This document shows, in pieces, positions 18,342 to 25,540 of a stretch of DNA of 32,721 nt. The stretch is from Nostoc sp. TH1S01 (GTDB lineage: Bacteria > Cyanobacteriota > Cyanobacteriia > Cyanobacteriales > Nostocaceae). Numbering within the stretch: the stretch's first letter is position 1; the number at the start of each line of letters is the position of its first letter. The stretch is from positions 1 through 32,721 of the forward strand of contig JAGKSW010000017.1 of assembly GCA_018993265.1 (NCBI GenBank). The letters run 5' to 3'. The position numbers and the translations under genes are program-made. The notes under the pieces are model-generated. The model worked only from the letters and a program-made list of their open reading frames with translations. It was not told where the DNA came from and did not search any database.

Positions 18342-18755
18342 ATGACATTAACCGTTCGTGTAATTTCCCCAGACAAAACAATCTGGGATGCTGAAGCTGA
18401 AGAGGTAATTTTACCCAGTACAACTGGTCAGCTAGGTATTCTCAGTGGACACGCACCTCTGTTGACCGCCTTGGATACAGGAGTAATGCGTGTTCGTGCC
18501 GGCAAAAATACCAACTGGCAAGCGATCGCACTTTTGGGTGGTTTCGCAGAAGTAGAAGCTGATGAAGTCACAATCCTAGTCAATGGCGCAGAACGCGGCG
18601 ATGCTATTGACGTAGAAAGCGCACGCACAGCTTACAACGAAGCCCAAACCCGCCTATCTCAAGTACCAGCAGGCGATAGACAAGCTCAAATCCAAGCCAA
18701 CCAAGCCTACAAACGCGCCCGCGCTCGTTTTCAAGCTGCTGGTGGTTTGGTGTAA
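18342..18755 (+). CDS. atpC: F1 ATP synthase subunit epsilon
   Basis: A 137-residue protein of normal length. The N-terminal beta-sandwich is clear ([20 protein letters not shown], then [19 protein letters not shown]), and the C-terminal helical hairpin starts near residue 90 ([32 protein letters not shown]). Epsilon sits on the gamma stalk, couples F1 to Fo and, through its C-terminal helices, inhibits wasteful ATP hydrolysis. It lies 95 bases after the beta gene and ahead of a strong terminator, so both form one transcription unit. The intergenic DNA is an STRR array with no Shine-Dalgarno motif, so translation may depend on a leader structure or on coupling from atpD mRNA. Confidence 0.97.
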   Translation: MTLTVRVISPDKTIWDAEAEEVILPSTTGQLGILSGHAPLLTALDTGVMRVRAGKNTNWQAIALLGGFAEVEADEVTILVNGAERGDAIDVESARTAYNEAQTRLSQVPAGDRQAQIQANQAYKRARARFQAAGGLV

Positions 18756-18776
18756 ACATTGCTCATAATCTGCAAT

Positions 18777-18817
18777 TTTGTAGAGTAGGCTATCTGCTTG
18801 CTCTACAAATTTTTTTA
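18777..18817 (+). terminator. Rho-independent terminator of the atpD-atpC operon
   Basis: TTTGTAGAG (18777-18785) pairs with CTCTACAAA (18801-18809). The inner bases TAGGC and GCTTG extend the stem to about 14 pairs, two of them G-U, around a TATCT loop. Eight T residues follow (18810-18817). It lies 21 bases after the atpC stop and is the clearest intrinsic terminator in the window. Confidence 0.9.
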
Positions 18818-19080
18818 TAGGAAGTTTTGTGATGAATATCCCATGATTAGAACAGCCAACAGCAAAAAAATTAGTATAGCAGGGAACAGGGAACAGACCC
18901 GAAAGCCGTTTAGTTTCTATGTTTGATGACTGATATTTGTCCTAATCTCTGCTTCGACTGCTATAACTGGACAATTTCAGAATAAATAAAAATTTTATAT
19001 TTAGAATTTATTACATTTTAAATACTAAAAAAATAGATTTTTGACGTGTTACTTTTAACTCAGTGACCTGTTATACAAGA
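18818..19080. other. Intergenic DNA with repeat fragments
   Basis: No gene is seen between the atp terminator and the end of the kinase gene. GGGAACAGGGAACAG (near 18884) is an STRR fragment of the GTTCCCT family. AGTATAGCAG (near 18872) and CTGCTATAACT (near 18958) are short inverted ends. TGCTTCGACTGCT near 18953 recurs in reverse near 12340. Confidence 0.5.
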
Positions 19081-21426
19081 TTATTGACATTTTAGAGGTC
19101 GATCGCTTGTGGTGAAGACAAAATTCTGAGAATTACACTGGCGACGGATACCAATTAAGCTGATTGTACCATTTTGGCGATCGCTCCCCGCAAATCGAAT
19201 TGTTCCCGTTGCGCCTGTAACTGAAAATTCAGGTTGCTGGAGAGTTTGTTGAATACCCAGGCGAGTTGATTTTTGAGTTATGGCTTTGCTGAGTACCATC
19301 ACAGCATCGTAACCATTAGCAGTCCGCCAAGTAATTTCTGTAACATCAGGCAAGGCTTTACGATCAATTTGCCACAGTTTTTGAGCTTGCTGTGTAAATT
19401 GCGAATTCATGTTATTCATAAAGTGCCAGGGTATCGCCCACGCTGTCTGCTCAATTCCTGGTGAAGAGATAATTTTATTTGATGTCAGGAAGCCAGAAGT
19501 GTAGAGACTGTCGCCCGCCACAATTTGCACTTTGTTGACATTTGCTTGAATTACTTGTAAAGCATTGGGAATGGCATTATACAATCCGCCTCCGGCATCA
19601 GGAATTAACAAAATTGCTGTTGCTCCTTGAGCTTCGGCTTGATTTAATACTGCTTTGGCATCAAAGTTATCAGTTGCCAGATTAAACGCTGCTTGATGGT
19701 TAATCACCTTGCCCTGAAAAGATTTTGCCGCTTCTCGAAACTCCTGTGCCAGAGATTCAGCATATTCGCTGCGTTCACTGTAAAAAATGGCAGCCCGACG
19801 TTGTTGGAGTTGCGAGAAAAAATAGCTGGCGATTTTTTGGGCGCTAATGCGAGCGCTAGGAATAGTACGGAAAAAAAAATGACTATTGAGGTTAGTAGCA
19901 GTACTAGTAGCAGAGATTAAAACTATCTGTGCTTTCTCATAAAAAGGTAGAGCTTGTTTAGTTGCATCGCTAGTATTGTGACCCACAACAGCCAGTAAAT
20001 CTGTATACTTTACTAGTTTTTCGGCAACTTTGCGGGCATTATTTCTGGCTTTGCTCTCGTCTCGATTACTGTCATCAGCAATAACTATTCTTAGAGGCTG
20101 ACCGTTTTTCAGTGCCTCAGTTTGAGCTTGAGCCGCACCCATGAGTATTTCTAGACCGATAGTAGTACTCCGTTCTAAGGGAACTGCAACGGCGATGGTG
20201 TAAATTTTATTAGCTGGAAATTTTATTTGAATTTTAGTATTGTTGAGATAAATTAAGGTTTCTGGATCTGGTTGTTTGTTAAAAGCACTGGTAAATAGAC
20301 TCTCAGCTTTTACAAAGTCTTTGTTGCGATAGGCATCAATGGCGAATTGCTTGTTTGCTGGAGGTTGATAATTACGCCAAAAGCTGGCAGGAATCAGACT
20401 TTCTTCACCACAACTGAGAAAATCACCTTCGACATGATCACAAGTATTGGGGGGTGTAGTGATTGTGTTATGAAGCCATGTTGCCCCAAGCATCAGTAAA
20501 AAACCACAAACTCCAGTCAGTAAAAATTTTGGCCATTCCACGTGGGGATTGTTTTCGATATTGGCAATTTTTTCCAGAATAGCTTGAGTCGTTGGGGGGC
20601 GGCGATGAGGCTCAAGATTTGTCATGCCCTGAATCAGGTCTATTAATGTTTTAGGAGTTGCTTTGTCTTGAATATTTTTAGACCAATTCTCTAGGCTATT
20701 TTTATCAGCGATCGCCGGATTAATACCTGTTAGTAAATAGATAAAAGTCCTTCCTAGTGCGTAAAAATCTGACTGGAGAACTGCGTGACCATCATATTGT
20801 TCAGGAGCAGTATAACCAGAAGAAATAATCATCGTCACAGGCTCATTATTAATTATGGTTTTTGTGATTTGACGGGCAGTACCAAAGTCAATTAATGCCA
20901 ATTCTCCATTTGGACGTAGGATAATATTGGAAGGCTTAATATCCCGATGAAAAAAACTATTATCATGCACAAATTTAAGAATTTGTGTTAATTGCTTCAG
21001 CCAATCTATAGCAGTTTTATAAGATTTCACATATTGATTCTGAGATAGCCAAGTCTGCAAATTTTCTCCAGGAATTTTTTCCATAACAAAACAGCGTAAT
21101 TGCCTCCCTGTATTTAATAGTAAGGGAAACAGAATTTTCCCAACAGGTAAACCAGGATGCTGCAAACTTGTTAATATTGATGCTTCTTGCTCAAATAATC
21201 GTAATAATTCTGGTGTAAGTTCCTTTAAAGATTTCAAGACTTTTGGTTTATTCTCAAGTAAATCCTCAATTTCAAATACTTCTGCATAGCGATATTTATC
21301 AACTTGTAAGGGATACTTTAACCTGTAACGATTTTGCAGAATCAGGGGCGTTGCACAGTTTTGACACACTGCACAATTATCAGGATTTTCTCGCTGCGAA
21401 CAATCAGGATTGATGCAGTACACCAT
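19081..21426 (-). CDS. Transmembrane Ser/Thr protein kinase with zinc-ribbon-like N-terminus and periplasmic binding protein (PBP1) ectodomain
   Basis: A 781-residue receptor kinase. Residues 4-24 hold a four/five-Cys cluster (C4, C9, C18, C21, C24) like the zinc-ribbon start of many cyanobacterial Hanks-type kinases. The kinase domain (about 30-285) has the beta-3 lysine (KVLKSLKE), FHRDIKPSN near 157, LIDFGTARQI near 177 and GYTAPEQYDG. The glycine-rich loop is degenerate (YPLQVDKYRYAEVFEI lacks GxGxxG). One membrane helix lies at about 295-318 (FLLTGVCGFLLMLGATWLHN). Residues 404-770 resemble the Leu/Ile/Val-binding type-1 periplasmic binding fold (TIAVAVPLERSTTIGLEILM, AVVGHNTSDATKQALPFYEK, AAIFYSERSEYAESLAQEFR). 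The periplasmic domain should bind a small ligand and control the cytoplasmic kinase. It is divergent from the vWA/PBP cluster. Confidence 0.88.
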   Translation of the reverse strand: MVYCINPDCSQRENPDNCAVCQNCATPLILQNRYRLKYPLQVDKYRYAEVFEIEDLLENKPKVLKSLKELTPELLRLFEQEASILTSLQHPGLPVGKILFPLLLNTGRQLRCFVMEKIPGENLQTWLSQNQYVKSYKTAIDWLKQLTQILKFVHDNSFFHRDIKPSNIILRPNGELALIDFGTARQITKTIINNEPVTMIISSGYTAPEQYDGHAVLQSDFYALGRTFIYLLTGINPAIADKNSLENWSKNIQDKATPKTLIDLIQGMTNLEPHRRPPTTQAILEKIANIENNPHVEWPKFLLTGVCGFLLMLGATWLHNTITTPPNTCDHVEGDFLSCGEESLIPASFWRNYQPPANKQFAIDAYRNKDFVKAESLFTSAFNKQPDPETLIYLNNTKIQIKFPANKIYTIAVAVPLERSTTIGLEILMGAAQAQTEALKNGQPLRIVIADDSNRDESKARNNARKVAEKLVKYTDLLAVVGHNTSDATKQALPFYEKAQIVLISATSTATNLNSHFFFRTIPSARISAQKIASYFFSQLQQRRAAIFYSERSEYAESLAQEFREAAKSFQGKVINHQAAFNLATDNFDAKAVLNQAEAQGATAILLIPDAGGGLYNAIPNALQVIQANVNKVQIVAGDSLYTSGFLTSNKIISSPGIEQTAWAIPWHFMNNMNSQFTQQAQKLWQIDRKALPDVTEITWRTANGYDAVMVLSKAITQKSTRLGIQQTLQQPEFSVTGATGTIRFAGSDRQNGTISLIGIRRQCNSQNFVFTTSDRPLKCQ

Positions 21427-21703
21427 AAAATTCGGTGAGAAGCCAATAGATGCTATGTATTTTTTAGGATCTCATAACAGTTGTAGCTTGTAAATTAAAA
21501 TACTTGAAAAACTTGAGTGCAATGAATACATATTAAATAATTTTTGTCAAGCTCAGATTTGGTTCAGTGAAACGACAATCCGAAATTGAACTGGCTTGTT
21601 TGATACAATTCCTGAAATAATCCACATAAGCCAACTCACTAAAAAGTTAGTTTCTTGGCAGATGGCGATCGCACTCATCCTATCTATAGATCGTGAGAAT
21701 TTG

Positions 21704-22360
21704 ATGATGACTGAGATAATCAAGCGATATTTAGCTCAGAGAATTGACTTTCGAGAAACTTACTTGCTAATAACTGGGACAATTCTGGGGTATAGCTGCT
21801 TTGTGATCTTCCTCGGAACGAGTGGGTTAGTCATTGGTGTTGGTGGTGCGATCGCATTTGCTATGATTGCTACTTGGTTTTGGACTCTCAATCAAACCTC
21901 TGCTAAATCAACCCAAAATTTATTAGAACAAAAGATTTTTTTGGCTAAATTAAGCAGCCTGGAAAAAAAAATAGATAAAACCTCTCAAGCAACTTGGCGA
22001 CAAGCATATAATTGGGCAGCAGCAACACAAAAATTTGCGACTCAAATTGCTCAACAAGAACCTACATTAATTCCCGAATTACTAGAAGCATTGCATACTG
22101 TACTAAATTTAACAGAGCAAGTAATCTCTGCTTTAGAAACAACAAATAAAGTTAAATCTCACACCTACCGTCTGTTAGCAAATCAACAACTCGAAGTTAG
22201 TTGTTCTCGGCTCCAACAAACTCATGACGAATTGCAACAGTTACATGATCAAATATTACTTTCCGGACTCAATCATCCGCATAGGAATGTCAATTTACCA
22301 AAGACTTTACAACTGCTAATTGCAGCAAATAAAACTGCTATGCAATCAACAAATCAATAA
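21704..22360 (+). CDS. Hypothetical membrane protein with coiled coil
   Basis: I do not recognise a family. The frame is open from TTG 21596. ATG at 21662 and the ATGATG at 21704/21707 are better starts, and I chose 21704 (218 aa), though none has a strong ribosome site. After a charged stretch (MMTEIIKRYLAQRIDF) come two closely spaced hydrophobic helices (YLLITGTILGYSCFVIFLG and GLVIGVGGAIAFAMIATWF). The remaining 150 residues are helical and Gln/Leu/Glu-rich, probably a cytoplasmic coiled coil (LSSLEKKIDKTSQ, LQQTHDELQQLHDQILL). It is the first gene of a plus-strand row divergent from the receptor kinase, and its coiled coil could be a scaffold or kinase substrate. That role is only inferred from position. 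Confidence 0.65.
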   Translation: MMTEIIKRYLAQRIDFRETYLLITGTILGYSCFVIFLGTSGLVIGVGGAIAFAMIATWFWTLNQTSAKSTQNLLEQKIFLAKLSSLEKKIDKTSQATWRQAYNWAAATQKFATQIAQQEPTLIPELLEALHTVLNLTEQVISALETTNKVKSHTYRLLANQQLEVSCSRLQQTHDELQQLHDQILLSGLNHPHRNVNLPKTLQLLIAANKTAMQSTNQ

Positions 22361-22418
22361 CTTTGACACTCTCCGCAATCATTCAATTCCAACTGATGCT
22401 TCTCATCTTGGAGATTTT

Positions 22419-24167
22419 ATGAATATATTCAGAAAACTGCAAAAACACTTTTTTTTATGGTTGCTCTGCGGATTAATTTGCACATTCCTCTGGAATTGTT
22501 CGACGATTCCTACAGTAGATTCCTTTGAAAGTGCCTACAGCGTCTTACATAAAAATTTGTTACCTAGCATCAAAATTGAACAAGCCCCGATTTCCGACAC
22601 AGTTGCTCAAAGTCAAATTATTCAACAAATTCCCGAACCTCTACCAACATTAGAAGACTTTCCCTTATATGGTGCAACGCCATCTTCAGATAGCAATATC
22701 GCTTATATAGAAATATTTGGTTCGGCGGAAAAATCCAATGGGAAAAAGCAGGATGAGCGTTGGTTAGTAGATGTTGCAGAAGCCTTTAACGCTAAGAAGT
22801 TTACCACAAGTTCTGGACAAATTATCCAGGTAGGTATTCGCAATGTTCCTTCTGGTATTGCAACGCGACTTTTAGCAGCTAACAGCTTTCGTCCCGCAGG
22901 TTTTACACCAACCAATGAGCTATGGCTAAAAATTTTGGCACATCAAGGAGTCGCAACTTCAATTGTTACCCCGCGACTTGTTCCTAATGTTGCTGGTTTT
23001 GTTGTAGATGGTAAAACCTATCAAGAACTTGCACAAAATGGTGATGTCTCCTTTGAAAAATTGCTAGATGCGATTCTCTCTGGCAAACTAACAGTTGGCT
23101 ATCCCAATCCTTACACTAGTTCCACATCCTTAAATTTACTTTACACGTTGTTTTGGCGCAGTGCTGGACATCACCAAGACGGTAAACCTTTAACAGTGAG
23201 TGAATTACAATCACCACAAGTTAATTCTATCTTTGATACCTTTCAAAAACAAGTGTTAATTACAGCTGTATCAACAGTTGATCTCAAGGAAATTTTTATC
23301 CGCGATCGCCAAAAATTGCCAGCCTTTCTCTCCGATTATCAAATCTACCAAGCTATCAAGAAACTACCTGGATTTGAAGATGTGGCTTTTGTCCCCTTTG
23401 GAATACCACACGATAGTCCTTTGGTGAGTTTTAGTTGGAATAACGCTACACAAAACGAAAGTTTGCAGCAATTTAGTAAGTTTGCACTTTCAGTACAAAT
23501 GCAGCAACGAGCCAATGAGCTAGGCTTTGATACAGCTAATACCGTCAAAAATAATTTCTCACCTCCTACTCCTAGCGGTGAAATTTTGCAAGCTGCTCAA
23601 GCTTATTGGAAAAAACGCAAAGATGGCGGGCGGATAGTTAATTTGATGATGGTGATTGATACTAGTGGTTCAATGGAAGGCGATCGCCTCAAAGCCGTCA
23701 AAAATAGTCTGGCAATTGCAGCACAGTCCATTAATCCTGGTAATTACGTTGGACTAATCTCATTTAGCGATCGCCCGACAAAAATTCTCCCCCTCGCACC
23801 GTTTGATGAAACCCAACACAAAAAGCTGTTAGCGGCCGCTGATTCCCTGTTCGCTGATAGTGGAACTGCTATGTATGATGGAATGCTTGTTGGCTTGTCA
23901 GAACTAATGGAACGAAAAAAAGCCAACCCCAACGAACGATTTTATCTGTTGCTGCTGACTGATGGTGAAGTAAATACTGGATTTAAGTTAGACGAAATCA
24001 AAGATGTATTGAAATATAGTGGCGTGCGTTTTTATCCCATTGCTTACGGCGAAGTTAACCAAAATGAATTGCAGCAGATAGCCAACCTGCGCGAAACAAC
24101 CGTGAAATCCAGCGATCCACAAAAGCTGCAAACCCTGTTCACCGAACTATTGCAAACCAACTTGTAA
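22419..24167 (+). CDS. Exported vWA-domain protein with periplasmic solute-binding-like N-terminal domain
   Basis: ATG 22419 is the best start: GGAG lies 7 bases upstream and the protein opens with a signal sequence (FFLWLLCGLICTFLWNCS), perhaps a lipoprotein, although LWNC is a poor lipobox. An earlier in-frame start at 22320 would overlap the previous gene. The product is 582 residues. Residues 80-380 resemble a type-2 periplasmic binding protein (YIEIFGSAEK, DVAEAFNAKKF, NELWLKILAHQG, GKLTVGYPNPYTSSTS). Residues 405-582 form a von Willebrand factor A domain with an intact MIDAS start (VIDTSGSM near 414), the mid-domain DSGTAMYDG and LLLTDGEVNTG. A vWA module fused to a binding fold suggests metal-dependent protein adhesion controlled by a ligand, in the periplasm or at the cell surface. 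It sits 4 bases before the next gene, so an operon is likely. Confidence 0.88.
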   Translation: MNIFRKLQKHFFLWLLCGLICTFLWNCSTIPTVDSFESAYSVLHKNLLPSIKIEQAPISDTVAQSQIIQQIPEPLPTLEDFPLYGATPSSDSNIAYIEIFGSAEKSNGKKQDERWLVDVAEAFNAKKFTTSSGQIIQVGIRNVPSGIATRLLAANSFRPAGFTPTNELWLKILAHQGVATSIVTPRLVPNVAGFVVDGKTYQELAQNGDVSFEKLLDAILSGKLTVGYPNPYTSSTSLNLLYTLFWRSAGHHQDGKPLTVSELQSPQVNSIFDTFQKQVLITAVSTVDLKEIFIRDRQKLPAFLSDYQIYQAIKKLPGFEDVAFVPFGIPHDSPLVSFSWNNATQNESLQQFSKFALSVQMQQRANELGFDTANTVKNNFSPPTPSGEILQAAQAYWKKRKDGGRIVNLMMVIDTSGSMEGDRLKAVKNSLAIAAQSINPGNYVGLISFSDRPTKILPLAPFDETQHKKLLAAADSLFADSGTAMYDGMLVGLSELMERKKANPNERFYLLLLTDGEVNTGFKLDEIKDVLKYSGVRFYPIAYGEVNQNELQQIANLRETTVKSSDPQKLQTLFTELLQTNL

Positions 24168-24171
24168 AGTT

Positions 24172-24513
24172 ATGAACCGTACTTTGTTAAAAATTTTGGG
24201 CTGGGGCTGGACTTTATATTTAATAGCTGGAATAGCGATCGCCCAAATCTCTCCTGGTTCAGTTTTACTCATCGATAAAAGTTACTGTTCCCCTGAACAA
24301 TGGCAGATAGTTGCACAAGCTTACGCCCAAAAATATCAAATATTTCGTCCACACACAGTAATTTTATTTGATGATTTAGGTCAACAAAAATTTTCACCTC
24401 CACCAAATCCATCAGTAATTTACGAGTTATCAACCTACGGTCGTCCAAATTTAAAACTGCGTTCTCAGTTACAGAGAACTTATCCAAAGGCTCAACTTTT
24501 AAGTTGTCGCTGA
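24172..24513 (+). CDS. Small exported hypothetical protein
   Basis: A 113-residue protein that begins with a signal peptide (LLKILGWGWTLYLIAGIAIA, likely cleaved near AQ 24-25). The mature part of about 88 residues starts ISPGSVLLIDKSYCSPEQWQ and contains two Cys, one near the start and one near the end (LLSCR), which could form a disulfide. The FDDLGQQKFSPPPNP segment is Pro-rich. I do not recognise a family. The start is four bases after the vWA gene stop, so translation is probably coupled and the product likely works with it in the periplasm. Confidence 0.7.
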   Translation: MNRTLLKILGWGWTLYLIAGIAIAQISPGSVLLIDKSYCSPEQWQIVAQAYAQKYQIFRPHTVILFDDLGQQKFSPPPNPSVIYELSTYGRPNLKLRSQLQRTYPKAQLLSCR

Positions 24514-24551
24514 TCAGCAATACTCAACTTTTGAAAGATTAGGAAAAAATT

Positions 24552-25220
24552 ATGACGCGATTGATTTCAAATGCTGTTGCTACTTCTGGCAACTGTTTAA
24601 AAACTATGCCAAAAGATATAATTTTGGCGATCGCCTGTTTTCCCCTGCTGTTATCCGAGACCGTTTTTATACCAACAGCAAGTGCTTTAGATGGAAAAGA
24701 GCTATACCAATTATGTTCTAGTTTTCCCCTCAATTCTCAATGTAAAGACTACGAAGTACCAATACCGTTGGATAATCGCTCAGGCAAAAAAGCTGACTGT
24801 ATTTTTAAGAATAATGAGAAAGAAACACGAGGAATTTGTAAAATTGACGTAACTGAAAAAGGTATTACCATCTACCAAGAAACCGGCAAAAAACTAGAAA
24901 TTATTAACGATAAAAAATCTACGCGGACAATACAAATTCAACCAACCAGCGTCAGTAAAATTGAATATCGTGAAGACGAAAAAGCTAACGTAGAGGGAAA
25001 AATTGTCAACACCATTTTATTTGGAGTTGCTGGATTGCTATTCACTCCGAACCAAAAAATTTCTGAAATTCAGATAAATTACACATTAACCACTTCCCAA
25101 GATACCAGTCAAGAACAACAAAATGTAGACTCTTTAAGGATATTTGTCGGGCGAGGTACTGGCAGAGAAATGCGATCGCAGTTAGAAAAAATTACTGGAT
25201 TGCGAGCAGAAATTATATGA
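24552..25220 (+). CDS. Exported hypothetical protein with LCSSFPLNSQC motif
   Basis: A 222-residue protein. ATG 24552 has AGGA about 8 bases upstream; an internal ATG at 24606 would give a shorter signal peptide (MPKDIILAIACFPLLLSETV). Either way a hydrophobic export signal ends near TASA-LDG. The mature start holds LCSSFPLNSQCKDY, a Cys-containing segment that I associate with a group of uncharacterised cyanobacterial exported proteins. The rest is probably beta-rich (CKIDVTEKGITIYQETGKKL, SVSKIEYREDEK), with a short hydrophobic stretch (VNTILFGVAGLLF), and ends RSQLEKITGLRAEII. It follows the vWA and small exported genes by 38 bases and is likely the last gene of that row. Confidence 0.7.
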   Translation: MTRLISNAVATSGNCLKTMPKDIILAIACFPLLLSETVFIPTASALDGKELYQLCSSFPLNSQCKDYEVPIPLDNRSGKKADCIFKNNEKETRGICKIDVTEKGITIYQETGKKLEIINDKKSTRTIQIQPTSVSKIEYREDEKANVEGKIVNTILFGVAGLLFTPNQKISEIQINYTLTTSQDTSQEQQNVDSLRIFVGRGTGREMRSQLEKITGLRAEII

Positions 25221-25540
25221 GCCAGTAGCTAGTAGTGGCTTAGTAAGCCTAAAGTAACGTGACTTCGATGAACCTCACCCCAACCCTCTCCGACACGGAG
25301 AGAGGCATATTAAGTACTCACACAGAATTAATTACACACATTCTCTTGCTGTTCCCCGTTCCCTGTTCCCTGTTCCCTACCTCCACGAATGAATTTAATT
25401 TTGTGCAACTACTTAACAAGTTAAAGGAAGCATGTATCTTTTAGATTTTGAAGCAAAAAATTACACCAAGTTTAAGAAAATTAGGCCTTGCCCAGTGAAG
25501 TGTTAACGTAGGTGATTAGTTGCCCAATAGGGCGCATAAT
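25221..25540. other. Intergenic region with STRR and dispersed repeat
   Basis: A gap of 320 bases with no supported gene. AACCTCACCCCAACCCTCTC followed by CGACACGGAGAGAGG (25271-25305) is a common dispersed hairpin repeat. Four GTTCCC(C/T) heptamers in exact register (25351-25378) are an STRR tract. A small open frame across these repeats is not credible as a gene. The SPFH promoter should lie after 25440. Confidence 0.6.

Noticed and set aside
24269-24520. Minus-strand open frame of 83 codons
   Set aside because: It is antisense to the small exported gene, which has a signal peptide and operon spacing. The antisense frame has no recognisable content.
25259-25444. 61-codon open frame before the SPFH gene
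   Set aside because: It is made of dispersed repeat and STRR heptamers and has no ribosome site.
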